A stretch of 64,000 bases of DNA from Pseudomonadota bacterium (GCA_027487685.1 JAIYDC010000110.1:1-64000), one strand, 5' to 3'. Counted from the first letter of the stretch, positions 31,001 to 40,186 are shown. The notes: generated from the letters alone by a model not told the origin. Made by a program: numbers and translations.

Positions 31001-33635
31001 TGGAAACGTTCTCCTTTACGAGCTTCCGATCAATGACGAAAAGTATATTCCCGGCTTCTATGTTTCGGTGGTCATCGTCAAGGGACGCACAAGTGAGAAG
31101 ATTAACGGCACAGTCGATCTGGGGCGACCTCAATTCAAGATCGGTTATAAACGCATCGAGGTCGCGAATACCGAGAAGCGTCTCACGGCCGTGGTTAAGA
31201 CGGCCCGCCCACGATTTGAGCCCGGGGGTGAAGTGGAGGCCACCGTTAAGGTGACTGACTCCAAGGGTAAGGGGACCCAGTCTGAACTTGCGATCGCTGT
31301 CGTAGACGATGCCCTCCTGAGTGTTTCAGGGGTCTACCGCACCAATTATGACGTGCTCGATACCTTCTACACACTCCTTTCTCTGGGAGTTGAGAACTAC
31401 CAAACACTGACTCAGCTGATTGGGCGCCGGACTTTCGGAAAGAAGGGGGCAAACGCCGGTGGTGGGGGAGGCTTTGAGCTTCGGTCAGACTTCAAGAATA
31501 CCGCCTACTGGGTCGCCCAGGTCGAAACCGACGGGGATGGAGAGCATACTTTTAAGTTTAAACTTCCGCAAAATCTCACCACCTGGAAAGTCATCGCCGT
31601 GGCCGTCGACCAAAAGCACCGTTTTGGTTTTGGGGAAACGTCGTTTCTTGCCACAAAGTCTCTGATGATCGAGCCGGCCCTCCCTAACTTCCTCGTGGAG
31701 GGCGATCTTTTTGCAGCGAAGTTCATGGTCACAAATCGATCCGGGAAAAAACAGGAACTCAACGTGAAGGCGTCATCGCAAGAGCTTGAGTTACTAAAGC
31801 CGCAAATCTCACTAAGTCTCGCTGATGATGGGAGAGGGGCCGCTGCTTTTGAGGCCCGTGCCCGGGCCCCTGGGGAAGCTCAGCTAACCGCAACAGCGCA
31901 GGGAAGTGGCGTTCGGGATGGAGTGGTTCATCGGTTACCAGTGCTTTCGAGTGCTCTTCCCAACATCTTCGCTGTGAGAGGGATTGTGGGAGAGGCATCG
32001 GTCACAATCCCACTTGCCATCCCGAAAGATGCTCGCGACCAACGCTTGAGTGTTCAGTACAGCACCACCGCACTTCAAGGCCTGGACGAGGTTTTCCGTT
32101 ACGTCCTAGGCTACCCTTATGGGTGCTGGGAGCAGAGGCTTACGAAGGCGTATTTCCTGGTGCAGTATGAGGCCTTCAAGGATCTACTCACTTATCGTTT
32201 TCCTGAGACTGAGGGCACACCGAAAGCATCTGTGCAAAAGCTCCTAGACCTCGCGGCCGACTATCAAACTCCCAGCGGAGGCATGCGCTACTATCCTGGT
32301 GGCAGTGAGGAAGCTGATGTCTACCTCTCGATCTATACGGGTCACGCCTTCGCCCTCATGAAGGCCCAGGGGTACCGGATCGATCCGAAGATCGAGAAGA
32401 ACCTCCGCGCCTACCTTAGGGGTCTTCTGACCACTGAGATCAACTGGAGTCCTTGGTACTACCGGAGTGCTAAGCTCTCGCTCAAGGCCTTTCTCCTGTC
32501 AACGCTCTCAGACCTTGGGGAGAAAAAGCTTGAGGCCTTTGTGCCTAAAATTTTTGCTGACCGCGATCAGCTCGATCTCTTCGGCCTGGCCTATCTGACG
32601 GGTTTCATGGCCTCGGATAAGCTCTACTCTAAAGAGTCTCAGGTCCTTGTTGGTCGCCTGGAATCACTCCGGTCGACAGAGGCCTCTGGGCGCGCGACTT
32701 ATCGGGTGCCAACCGTGGCCGCCGATACCTTGTATAAATTCTGGAATTCTACCGACACCCGGAGCGTCTGCGCTGTTCTCTTGAACCTTTCACGTTACTC
32801 GGATGATAAGGCCCACGCTGCTGCCGTGGTTCGAGGTGTCCTGGAAGAAATGCGGGAGGGCCGTTGGTACAATACTCAGGAAAATATCTTCTGCTTTGAA
32901 GCACTCCGGCGTTACGCTCAGAAGTTTGAGGTGGTCCCAGCGCTGCCGTCTCTGTCATTATCCCTCGCTGGGAAAGAGTACACGGCGAAGGCCAGCACAG
33001 GATCCAGTCTCCACTCCCTTAATCTTGGCCCTTCAGAGCTACCTCCCGGTGATCGGGAACTCGCCCTTCGAAACGGCAAGGGTGATGTTTACTACTCCAC
33101 ACTCCTTCGCTATGAGACCCCATTTAAGCCGCGGGAGAATCTTCAGCAGGGTCTGAGTCTTCGTAAGCGCTTCTACCGGTCGGACCGGAGTGGTGCTAAG
33201 ACCAAGTGGGATGAACTCCCGGGAACTGAACTCACCCTCAAGCGCGGTGATGTGCTGAAGGTCGTTCTCGACGTTACGGCCCCGGGAGACCGCTACCACG
33301 TTATGCTCAACGATCCTCTCGCCGGATGCTTCGAGCCCGTGAATACGCAACTGGCGACGACGTCTCTCGCCCTGGGGAATCTCCTGACCGATGGCACTCG
33401 CTTTCAATGGGAGAGTCCTTATTACCGCGGAAATGGTTTTGAATACCTTGACCTGCGCCTCACGGCCGCACAGTTCTACTCCCGTAGGCTGCCCAAGGGA
33501 TCTTTCCGGGTCGAGTACCTGGTTCAGACCATAGCGACTGGAAGGTTCACCATGCCAGAGGCCGTGATCGAGGAGATGTATTACCCGGATATTCGCGGAA
33601 CGGAAAAAGGAAGAACGATTGTCGTTACGGAGTAA
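28050..33635 (+). CDS. Alpha-2-macroglobulin family protein (YfhM-like, thioester type)
   Basis: 1861 residues with signal peptide MKAIALTFFVLFSLPVRA and no lipobox, so periplasmic rather than lipidated. Repeated beta-rich MG domains fill the first 1100 residues; FKFKLPQNLTTWKVIAVAVD marks the conserved A2M region, and the thioester motif CWEQ is present with Cys1359 in YPYGCWEQRL. Helical complement-like domain follows (YYPGGSEEADVYLSIYTGHA). Bacterial members trap proteases that breach the envelope by covalent capture after bait-region cleavage. It overlaps pbpC by 17 nt, the same pairing as yfhM-pbpC in E. coli, in which the transpeptidase/glycosylase repairs the wall. Confidence 0.95.
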   Translation: MKAIALTFFVLFSLPVRALYVQDSTPRGTEVSPDVPEIRITFGENITALGKRPVKEEHRAHLEFSPGIECDLSYDGMNAIVCKLKKRLSPGVKYQIKVKPGFSGLTPEARLAYEQSHVFQTSELAITGYSVNWAKAIPIVTIDLNYKVKAVDLSGTIQCDGRAIPVQFEPPRDPKGEAQIRLRAAASLNPGENCVFYFDRPLFYLNTPGSSIPRQKLVLDPSVASAGRNAGQGGATAQCAGNSLLNVDLFSYTLPYLHCEFNEGVNVLLPLASNRKIDITKFVTVTPQDEVKVSYTHEGITLSNFRGPGRTYLVKISRLVPTGNNRPFDADVQLQIETLNNPPLLAPHKATGVLEKDGPWQVAYSALNITSAELVYGFITKPSDLGTLRDLAAPAQYLTEKKIIPLKLPENENHLLPLNVKPLAEKSGARAGLFSGFLRTKEVAGKFQDAEALIIPDAEVKERREFNFGYLFTDLGLHVKRGRRGILVWVFSLKEGKPRAGVDVRVFRDGVSVDQLVTDKSGMAFFPDYLPKREEQLSVVATAGDDVSFVTSGYGAWSSGISRWDFNFGGNYWQDPQELLMDVVSERPLYLPGERVNLKLFVRRFVPDSLELTEAGKRVKVSVLDSRGEEAAVAQVELNAYGTGVLSFDLGKKAPTGRYSVFLQDGASTVSQEAAFAVEEFRKPEFKVTLDEVSDGFRGQVTYFKGGPVRDLVGEVAVLLRKIPFTPKTSEYERFSYPGAVALTDGGEALKVLSRNPVTTDAGGIFAVKRPVAVSDYGVVILEGNFKDENGGTISGRRDYLHNPYDVLPGIDLSKWLYTVGESISPEVVALDRTGTHVDGVPMTLTLTRVDYIYERRLGSGNYFYYDSRREETKLGTCEFRTTRDLKACALPVKEAGYYEFAVQVTDPKLRSAPSVTGTYVYGKGAFLGFEAANHDRMNLQVEKTELRIGDKLKVMAISPLSDAEALVTIERDGILHRETVRFSGNVLLYELPINDEKYIPGFYVSVVIVKGRTSEKINGTVDLGRPQFKIGYKRIEVANTEKRLTAVVKTARPRFEPGGEVEATVKVTDSKGKGTQSELAIAVVDDALLSVSGVYRTNYDVLDTFYTLLSLGVENYQTLTQLIGRRTFGKKGANAGGGGGFELRSDFKNTAYWVAQVETDGDGEHTFKFKLPQNLTTWKVIAVAVDQKHRFGFGETSFLATKSLMIEPALPNFLVEGDLFAAKFMVTNRSGKKQELNVKASSQELELLKPQISLSLADDGRGAAAFEARARAPGEAQLTATAQGSGVRDGVVHRLPVLSSALPNIFAVRGIVGEASVTIPLAIPKDARDQRLSVQYSTTALQGLDEVFRYVLGYPYGCWEQRLTKAYFLVQYEAFKDLLTYRFPETEGTPKASVQKLLDLAADYQTPSGGMRYYPGGSEEADVYLSIYTGHAFALMKAQGYRIDPKIEKNLRAYLRGLLTTEINWSPWYYRSAKLSLKAFLLSTLSDLGEKKLEAFVPKIFADRDQLDLFGLAYLTGFMASDKLYSKESQVLVGRLESLRSTEASGRATYRVPTVAADTLYKFWNSTDTRSVCAVLLNLSRYSDDKAHAAAVVRGVLEEMREGRWYNTQENIFCFEALRRYAQKFEVVPALPSLSLSLAGKEYTAKASTGSSLHSLNLGPSELPPGDRELALRNGKGDVYYSTLLRYETPFKPRENLQQGLSLRKRFYRSDRSGAKTKWDELPGTELTLKRGDVLKVVLDVTAPGDRYHVMLNDPLAGCFEPVNTQLATTSLALGNLLTDGTRFQWESPYYRGNGFEYLDLRLTAAQFYSRRLPKGSFRVEYLVQTIATGRFTMPEAVIEEMYYPDIRGTEKGRTIVVTE

Positions 33636-35955
33636 GCTTCTTTTTCTTCTTCTTCTTCTTCCTCTGGCCGCTCTGGTTCCTTTGGTTCTGACCTGGTCCT
33701 TCGTTCCGGGCCACATCCTTGAGCGGCCACGCCTCACGCAGAAGCTCACCTTCATTGACCGAGCTGGTCTTCCGATCCGCTCTTACCGGCCAGGAGAGAC
33801 CTACGATTGGCTGCCGCTCTCTGACGTTCCGAGTGAGCTTTCGGACCTGGTGGTCTTGGCCGAAGATCAACATTTTTATCAGCACCTAGGGATTGACGCT
33901 GGGGCCATGCTACGTTCCCTGACTCAGAATCTTGCAGCGGGCGAGGTGATTTCGGGGGCCAGTACCATCACTCAGCAAGTCTACCGCCTGGGCCACGGAA
34001 CTCCACGGAATCTCCGAGGGAAATTGATCACGATGATCGGCGCACTCAAGCTTGAGCGCAACTACGACAAGCGGCGGATCCTTGAAGGTTACCTGAATCA
34101 GGTCCCCTTTGGTGCGGGGCTGGCCGGAGTCAAGCGTGCCGGAGAAGTCTTCTTTGGTAAGGAGCTGGCACTCTTGAATCTTGCGGAGTTCGCAACCCTC
34201 GCTGTACTTCCACGCTCACCCTCTTTTCTTCGCACCAACAGGCCTGAACTCCTGAGGCGTCGGAATGCACTCCTTCGGGTTTACGCCCAAGAGAGAGGGC
34301 TCTCGCGAGCTGAACTGAATCTGAATCTTGACGCCCCGTTGGAATTAGCTGTTGATAGCGCCGGCTGGGACAACTACCACTATGTGATGACTCTCTTGCG
34401 GGATCCTGATCTTCACCGTCACATTTTGCCTGGAGGTGTGATCCGAACGACACTCGACTTGTACCTGCAGCGCGAGGCCCACGCGATTCTGCGCTCCCAA
34501 GTCAGGGAACTCAAAAAATTTGACGTCCATCATGGTGCCTTGGTAGTGATCCATAACTCGACGGGGGATGTCCTGGCCTACGTGGGCTCCCCGGACCTTG
34601 CGAACCTTCCCGCAGGCCAGATCGACGCTCTTCGGATCAAGCGGCAACCGGGGTCGACGCTTAAGCCATTGACCTATGCCCTCGCCCTCCAGCAGGGCCA
34701 CACTCTGGCCGATCCTCTCCCGGACATTCCTTCCTATTACAAAACTGGACTGGGCCAATACCTCCCCCGAAACTATGGGCAGGACTTCTCAGGGCCACGG
34801 CTCATGCGTGAGGCCCTTGCCAACTCTTTGAATCTTCCGGCCGTGGCCTTGGCGGAAAAGCTCGGGGTGGATGAGCTCTATGCCTTCTACCGTTCACTGG
34901 GTCTGGTATTGCCGAAACCTGCGCTCCACTACGGTGTGGGTCTTACTTTGGGTAACGTTGAGGTCACTCCTTTTGAACTCGCTGGCGTCTACACCGCTTT
35001 CCCCCGTGGGGGTCTGGGTATTGTATCGCGATTTTTTGCTGGCGCTGATGTTCAAGAGAGGCCAACACCTCTTACCGCCGAGGCGGCGTACTTGGTGAGC
35101 GACGTCCTCGCTGATCCCGTTGCCCGCCGTGAAGAATTCGGTGAGAGGAACCCCTTTGACCTTCCTTTTGCCCTTTCGGTTAAAACAGGAACCTCCACCG
35201 ATTTCCGGGACAACTGGGCCGTCGGCTACAACCAAGACTTCACCATCCTCGTTTGGGTCGGGAACACGGATCAAAAACCCATGAAGCGGGTGAGTGGAAT
35301 CACCGGAGCTGGACCGGTCCTGCGGGATGTGGCCCGCTACCTGGCCGGGCGCTGGCCTATGAGACCTACCGAGGCCCCAGTAGGGATTGTTCGGCAAGAA
35401 GTGTGCTCTCTCTCGGGACACCTGCCGGGACCCCACTGCACCCACCGGAAACTTGAACTCTTCGGCGCCCAATCTCAAGCTCGAGGGACTTGCCCGTGGC
35501 ACCGAGAACTCTTTGTACGCGACTGCCGAGGTCCCGCTGCCCATGAGCGCGTGACTGTGGCCCTTCTGCCGGACGCCTATCAGGCGTTCGTGGGAAAAAG
35601 GCCTGACTGGAGTGTAGAGGGCCAGGTCCGCGCGCGCTGCCCGTTCTCTGACCACAAATTTGACGAACTTTATTTACGGGAAGATAACGGGCCGCTGATC
35701 GCCCGGCCACTCTCTGGCAGCACCTTTGCCGTCGACCCGAATTTACCTCGTAGACTTCAGCGACTGAAGCTCGAGCTTAACCGCTTCCGTGCGGTTCGGA
35801 AGGTCATTTGGCGGCGCAACGGCTCCGTCCTGGGCGAGGGGCCAGCGGCAATGGACTGGCCCCTGGAGCGGGGTCAGCACTCCTTTGACGCCGAAGTTCA
35901 CTTCTCCGATGGGGGCCGCGCTCGAACGCCGTCCGTAGAGGTGCGGGTGCTATGA
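33619..35955 (+). CDS. pbpC: Penicillin-binding protein 1C
   Basis: 778 residues from TTG 33619, with AAGGAAG 5 nt upstream; the start lies inside the macroglobulin gene. N-terminal membrane anchor rich in Leu, then glycosyltransferase 51 domain (Glu82 in LAEDQHFYQHLGID, GASTITQQV, LNQVPFG), transpeptidase domain with Ser346-xx-Lys349 in PGSTLKPL, ANSLNLPA, and Lys522-Thr-Gly in SVKTGTST. The C-terminal 150 residues are the biPBP_C Ig-like domain of PBP1C. Polymerises and perhaps cross-links peptidoglycan. The Leu run is coded by a CTT repeat near 33640-33662. Confidence 0.96.
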   Translation: MSLRSKLLFLLLLLPLAALVPLVLTWSFVPGHILERPRLTQKLTFIDRAGLPIRSYRPGETYDWLPLSDVPSELSDLVVLAEDQHFYQHLGIDAGAMLRSLTQNLAAGEVISGASTITQQVYRLGHGTPRNLRGKLITMIGALKLERNYDKRRILEGYLNQVPFGAGLAGVKRAGEVFFGKELALLNLAEFATLAVLPRSPSFLRTNRPELLRRRNALLRVYAQERGLSRAELNLNLDAPLELAVDSAGWDNYHYVMTLLRDPDLHRHILPGGVIRTTLDLYLQREAHAILRSQVRELKKFDVHHGALVVIHNSTGDVLAYVGSPDLANLPAGQIDALRIKRQPGSTLKPLTYALALQQGHTLADPLPDIPSYYKTGLGQYLPRNYGQDFSGPRLMREALANSLNLPAVALAEKLGVDELYAFYRSLGLVLPKPALHYGVGLTLGNVEVTPFELAGVYTAFPRGGLGIVSRFFAGADVQERPTPLTAEAAYLVSDVLADPVARREEFGERNPFDLPFALSVKTGTSTDFRDNWAVGYNQDFTILVWVGNTDQKPMKRVSGITGAGPVLRDVARYLAGRWPMRPTEAPVGIVRQEVCSLSGHLPGPHCTHRKLELFGAQSQARGTCPWHRELFVRDCRGPAAHERVTVALLPDAYQAFVGKRPDWSVEGQVRARCPFSDHKFDELYLREDNGPLIARPLSGSTFAVDPNLPRRLQRLKLELNRFRAVRKVIWRRNGSVLGEGPAAMDWPLERGQHSFDAEVHFSDGGRARTPSVEVRVL

Positions 35956-36566
35956 TTCTCTTAAACCTGTTACTTGCAAGTTCCCTGGCACAGGCGCAGC
36001 CTAAGTTTTGCTCCTACTCCTACAGCGTGTGGAATGCCCGAGAGCGTCGTTCCGAGGGCCCCTTCCGGGTGACAAAACTTTACACTGAGCTTGAGCCTTA
36101 TGAGCGTGGTCCCCGCGGCTGTAGCGTCTGTGACGAGGAGCAAGTCGCCGTTCGTCTTTCCAACGGAGTGTCCTTTAAGGTCTGCGCCGCCTTTGTAGAA
36201 GCCTTTCGGAGCGGTCTTGAGGCCGCCATCCTGGAAGGTGAGGTGGTGGAGAGCGTAGTAGGGCACAGGCCCTCAAAGTCCCGAGGGAATCTGGATGGCC
36301 AGGGTCGGCGGACGGAGTTCTCTAACCATGCCTATGGTGCGGCGCTGGATGTAAACGAGGCCCACAATGGTCTTTACGATTTTTGCGTCTCCTGGTCGCC
36401 CTCTTGCCGGCTGATCAAAGGCGGCCGCTATTCTCCCGGCCAGCCGCGCTCCTTTACCCCTCGCTCGCCTCTCGTGCGCGCCCTGCGCGATCGGGGCCTG
36501 GAGTGGGGTGGGGAGATCAAGGGAAAGCAAAAGGATTTCATGCATTTTAGCCCGGATGGACTCTAG
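35952..36566 (+). CDS. Exported M15-like (VanY-type) D,D-carboxypeptidase-like protein
   Basis: 204 residues with a short signal (MILLNLLLASSLAQA). Overlaps pbpC by 4 nt (ATGA), so translation is coupled. The zinc motif of the M15/VanY group is visible: SNHAYGAALDVN (His126, Asp133) and MHFSPDG (His198). Four Cys (about 20, 57, 60, 78) could form disulphides or bind metal. Its presence behind the macroglobulin/pbpC pair adds a probable peptidoglycan peptidase to that unit. Substrate inferred from family only. Confidence 0.82.
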   Translation: MILLNLLLASSLAQAQPKFCSYSYSVWNARERRSEGPFRVTKLYTELEPYERGPRGCSVCDEEQVAVRLSNGVSFKVCAAFVEAFRSGLEAAILEGEVVESVVGHRPSKSRGNLDGQGRRTEFSNHAYGAALDVNEAHNGLYDFCVSWSPSCRLIKGGRYSPGQPRSFTPRSPLVRALRDRGLEWGGEIKGKQKDFMHFSPDGL

Positions 36567-36618
36567 GGAAAAAGTGTTGAATGTGCTAAGGTAGTCCGAA
36601 AATATCCAAGGAAATCTC

Positions 36619-38205
36619 ATGCTCGCTTGTCACGATATCCGCATCCAGTTCGGGGGCAGAACCCTCTTTGATGACGTGAACCTAAAGTTCATACCGGGGA
36701 ACTGCTACGGTATCATTGGCGCCAATGGCGCTGGCAAGTCGACGTTCTTGAAGATCCTCTCCGGCGAGATCTCTCCCACTGGAGGCCGGGTTGAGGTGAC
36801 ACCGGGTGAACGGATGGCGGTGCTTAAACAAAACCACTTCGCCTTCGAAGAGGAAGAAGTTTTAACCACAGTTATCCTGGGACACGGGAAACTGGTTGAG
36901 ATCATGAAGGAGAAGGACGCCCTTTATGCTAAAGAAGATTTTTCTGACAAGGATGGTGAGCGGACGGCCGAACTCGAAAGCCTCTTCGCCGAGATGAACG
37001 GTTGGGAAGCCGAGGCTAACGCTGCGGCCCTCTTGGCCGGTCTGGGAATTAAGGATGATCTTCACCAGAAGAAAATGAAGGAATTAACCGGCGGTGAGAA
37101 GGTGAAGGTTCTCCTGGCCCAGGCGCTTTTCGGTAAGCCGGAAATTCTTCTTTTAGATGAGCCGACCAACGATCTCGACATTAAGGCGATCCAGTGGCTG
37201 GACAATTTCATTATGGACCAGCAAGACACCACGGTCCTGGTAGTCTCCCATGACCGACATTTTTTAAATAAAGTCTGCACTCACATCTGTGATATTGACT
37301 TCGGTAAGATCACGATCTTTGTTGGCAACTACGACTTCTGGTATAAGTCTGCACAGCTCGCGCAGCGGATGCTCTCGGACCAGAATAAGAAGGTCGAAGA
37401 CAAGATGAAGGAACTCAAAGAGTTTATCCAGCGCTTCTCGGCCAACGCCTCGAAGTCAAGCCAGGCGACATCCCGGAAGAAGCTTTTGGATAAGCTGACC
37501 CTTGAGGACATCCGGCCCTCCTCCCGCAAGTATCCTTATGTCGGTTTCAAGGCCGACCGCGAGGCCGGTGATCAGCTGGTGCGAGTGGATAACTTAACCG
37601 TCTTATTTGAGGGAGAGAAAATCTTAAATAATGTTTCCTTCACGATCAAAAAGGGCCAGAAGGTGGTCTTCCTCGCCAAGTCTGAGGTCGTGACCAGCGC
37701 GCTGTTCAGGATTCTTGCAGGCGAGCAGGTACCGGATTCAGGCAAAGTGGAGTGGGGAATTACCACCACCCGAGCTTACCTTCCGAATGACAACTCTTCC
37801 TACTTTAAAGACGCCTCGCTTGATCTCATCAATTGGCTCAGGCAGTATTCGAAAGATCAGACAGAGACTTTTCTCCGGGGCTTCCTTGGTCGGATGCTCT
37901 TTTCTGGCGAAGAGGCACTCAAGAAATGTAACGTCCTCTCTGGTGGCGAAAAAGTCCGGTGTATGCTTTCTAAAATGATGCTCTCTGGTTCAAACGTTCT
38001 GATCCTGGATAACCCTACGAACCACCTGGATCTGGAGACGATTACGGCGGTCAACGAAGGTCTGATCGATTTTAAGGGCACTATCCTCTTTACGTCTCAT
38101 GATCACGAATTCATCCAGACTGTCGCCACGCGTGTGATTGCCGTTGAAGAACGGGGCGTGAGGGACGAAGAGTGCAGCTATGATGAATTCCTGGGGTTGG
38201 TGTAG
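36619..38205 (+). CDS. ABC-F family ATPase with degenerate second Walker A
   Basis: 528 residues, two ATP-binding domains. NBD1 is canonical: GANGAGKSTFLKILSG, LTGGEKVKVLLAQALFG, LLLDEPTNDLDIKA. NBD2 keeps LSGGEKVRCMLSKMML and LILDNPTNHLDLET, but its P-loop reads KVVFLAKSEVVTSALFRIL, without GxxGxGKS, and the DEPT Glu is Asn. The second site should therefore bind or cleave ATP poorly. Length and layout resemble YbiT-type ABC-F proteins, which act on the ribosomal E site. Cytoplasmic. Followed at once by a DUF1304 gene. Confidence 0.9.
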   Translation: MLACHDIRIQFGGRTLFDDVNLKFIPGNCYGIIGANGAGKSTFLKILSGEISPTGGRVEVTPGERMAVLKQNHFAFEEEEVLTTVILGHGKLVEIMKEKDALYAKEDFSDKDGERTAELESLFAEMNGWEAEANAAALLAGLGIKDDLHQKKMKELTGGEKVKVLLAQALFGKPEILLLDEPTNDLDIKAIQWLDNFIMDQQDTTVLVVSHDRHFLNKVCTHICDIDFGKITIFVGNYDFWYKSAQLAQRMLSDQNKKVEDKMKELKEFIQRFSANASKSSQATSRKKLLDKLTLEDIRPSSRKYPYVGFKADREAGDQLVRVDNLTVLFEGEKILNNVSFTIKKGQKVVFLAKSEVVTSALFRILAGEQVPDSGKVEWGITTTRAYLPNDNSSYFKDASLDLINWLRQYSKDQTETFLRGFLGRMLFSGEEALKKCNVLSGGEKVRCMLSKMMLSGSNVLILDNPTNHLDLETITAVNEGLIDFKGTILFTSHDHEFIQTVATRVIAVEERGVRDEECSYDEFLGLV

Positions 38206-38206
38206 T

Positions 38207-38563
38207 ATGGCCACCATCTGCATCTGGCTCATTATTCTTGTTGGATTTATTCACATCGGCTTTATGATCCTGGAAAGCTTTCTTTGGACGAAGCCTCTTG
38301 GCCTAAAGATCTTCAGGCAGTCTCCTGAAACTGCAGCGCTCACTCGCGTCCTGGCGCTTAACATGGGCCTCTACAACGGCTTCCTCGCGGCCGGGCTGTT
38401 TTGGTCGGCCATGGCCGGGAATATTATCATTGCAAGTTTTTTTCTGAGTTGTGTCACCGTCGCCGGGATCGTAGGTGCCCTAACGGCATCAAGGAACATC
38501 TTCTTCGTTCAGGCGCTACCAGCGATGCTGGCGCTTCTCTTCACAACGGGAATTCTCTTATGA
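38207..38563 (+). CDS. DUF1304-family membrane protein
   Basis: 118 residues from ATG 38207, 1 nt after the ABC-F stop. Four hydrophobic segments. Matches the DUF1304 pattern at the N-terminus (LVGFIHIGFMILESFLWTK) and ALNMGLYNGFLAAGLFW in the second segment. Function unknown; inner-membrane protein. Its stop overlaps the next start as ATGA. Confidence 0.85.
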   Translation: MATICIWLIILVGFIHIGFMILESFLWTKPLGLKIFRQSPETAALTRVLALNMGLYNGFLAAGLFWSAMAGNIIIASFFLSCVTVAGIVGALTASRNIFFVQALPAMLALLFTTGILL

Positions 38564-39396
38564 CTGGCATCGCCGCGGCTCTAACGATTTTTTCTTTCGC
38601 TGCTTTCGCCGTTGACTGGCAGGGGCATCGAGGGGCCCGTGGGCTCTATCCGGAAAATACCATTGGTGGGATGGAAGAGGCCCTGAAGTATAAGGCGGTA
38701 ACGACGCTCGAACTTGACGTAGTTATTTCGAAAGACCAGAAGGTCGTCGTGAGCCACGAGCCGTGGATGAGTGAGGAAATCTGTACGGATAAGGGTGGTG
38801 CGCGCGCCAAAGGCCGTGCTCAGAACCTTTACCGAATGACCGCGGCCCAGATTGCAGAGTTTGACTGTGGCACGATTCCACATCCTCGCTTTCCCGAGCA
38901 GAAGAAGGTGAGGGCGCACAAGCCGCTCCTCGACGATCTTTTGGCGCGGATTCCAAACAAGAACATCGCCTTCAATATAGAAATTAAATCTACGCTTGAA
39001 GATGAACGAGATGGTTACCAGCCTGACGTGAAATCCTTTGTGGACCTTGTCGTCGCTGGGGTCAAGCGTCGGCTTCCTGTGGGACGCTTCACCTTGCAGA
39101 GCTTTGACTGGCGTGTGCTCCGGTACCTGCGGTCAACGTACCCGGATGTTCGCTTGGTCGCCCTCTTAGAAGGGCCCATCAACCCCGAGGCAGTACTCAA
39201 GGATTTGGGATTTTCTCCAGCAGTATTTTCACCCTACTACAAGGACCTCACTCGCGCTCACGTGGACGCTTTCCACCGTCAGGGAGTCAAAGTTATCCCT
39301 TGGACAGTCAATGATACTCGAGAGATGACAGAATTATTAAAACTCGGTGTCGACGGTATGATCACGGATTATCCTAACCGTATTCCTAAGAAGTAG
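38560..39396 (+). CDS. Exported glycerophosphodiester phosphodiesterase
   Basis: 278 residues from ATG 38560 (ATGA overlap with the DUF1304 gene); the longer frame is rejected. Signal peptide MTGIAAALTIFSFAAFA. GDPD signatures: WQGHRGARGLYPENT, TTLELDVVISKDQKVVVSHE, FNIEIK, FTLQSFDWRVLRYL, VIPWTVND and GVDGMITDYP. Hydrolyses glycerophosphodiesters to glycerol-3-phosphate plus an alcohol, probably in the periplasm, for lipid turnover or scavenging. Ends in an 11-nt convergent overlap with the acetyltransferase gene. Confidence 0.93.
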   Translation: MTGIAAALTIFSFAAFAVDWQGHRGARGLYPENTIGGMEEALKYKAVTTLELDVVISKDQKVVVSHEPWMSEEICTDKGGARAKGRAQNLYRMTAAQIAEFDCGTIPHPRFPEQKKVRAHKPLLDDLLARIPNKNIAFNIEIKSTLEDERDGYQPDVKSFVDLVVAGVKRRLPVGRFTLQSFDWRVLRYLRSTYPDVRLVALLEGPINPEAVLKDLGFSPAVFSPYYKDLTRAHVDAFHRQGVKVIPWTVNDTREMTELLKLGVDGMITDYPNRIPKK

Positions 39397-40186
39397 TTCC
39401 ATCTCTGCGAAGTTCGCACTGTTCAGCGTAGATTCGAAGGTTGCGAGACTTCAGATATTGTAAGAGATTTTGCGCCTGCGTATCAACGGCACCTATGACA
39501 ACGGTTTCGCCAGGGAAGCGCATGCATTCAAAGAGCTGGTCCAGTTGAGAAGTGGTGCTGGCGCCGAGCTCTCTAACTAGGCCCTCACCGGGCGTGTAGA
39601 TTGAGTAGGCAACAAGTTGCTTGCCGTCATAGAGCTCGTGGATCTCGTGCTGGGTCCTTTGCCGGGAGAGTGTATGGCGGTCATGCTCAAAAGCTGGAAT
39701 CCACAGCGGAGGAAGGGCCAGGTAAGTTTCAGAGGTGTAGGGCTTGATCTGGTAGTCCAGGCCCCGCGTGAGTAATGCTCCTCTCCCGAAGGTTCCGGTA
39801 AGTGTCACGAGTTCCCGGGTCTGCCGGAAGCCGGCCTTTGCGTAGGCGCGTTTGGCGATGTCGTTGGCCCTCAGGACTTCTAGTTTCACCGGCGCCGTGA
39901 TCTGGTCGTACAATCTTGTGACCAGGCCCTTCCCGCGGTACTCAGGAATGACACCGGTTGCGAAGTTGTAGAGCTCATCCCCTCGACGCGCATGGAGGGC
40001 GAAGGCCACCAGCTTATCGCCGTCGAAGGCGCCATAAGAACAATCCAGGTCAACGCCCAGAGTGAGCCATTGATCAAAGGTTTCATCCGCGTCCAAGATG
40101 AGAGGATAAAAGTAATTAAGGAAGGCTTTACTGAACGCGGTGTAAATTTTTAGCTTTTCAGTAGCGCAGAGCTTTTCTAGTTTCAT
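39386..40186 (-). CDS. GNAT-family N-acetyltransferase
   Basis: 266 residues. The acetyl-CoA loop is seen in FATGVIPEYRGKGLVTRLYD (Q/RxxGxG/A as RGKGL), followed by LEVLRANDIAKRAYAKAGFR, typical of GNAT domains. The C-terminal 130 residues look like a second, weaker GNAT-like half (LVAYSIYTPGEGLVRELGA). Substrate unknown. Divergent from the OmpR-type regulator with a 30-nt gap. Confidence 0.85.
   Translation of the reverse strand: MKLEKLCATEKLKIYTAFSKAFLNYFYPLILDADETFDQWLTLGVDLDCSYGAFDGDKLVAFALHARRGDELYNFATGVIPEYRGKGLVTRLYDQITAPVKLEVLRANDIAKRAYAKAGFRQTRELVTLTGTFGRGALLTRGLDYQIKPYTSETYLALPPLWIPAFEHDRHTLSRQRTQHEIHELYDGKQLVAYSIYTPGEGLVRELGASTTSQLDQLFECMRFPGETVVIGAVDTQAQNLLQYLKSRNLRIYAEQCELRRDGTTS

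Noticed and set aside
33640-33662. CTT repeat in pbpC as a phase-variation tract
   Set aside because: The unit is three bases and in frame, so length changes would only alter the number of Leu residues in the anchor.
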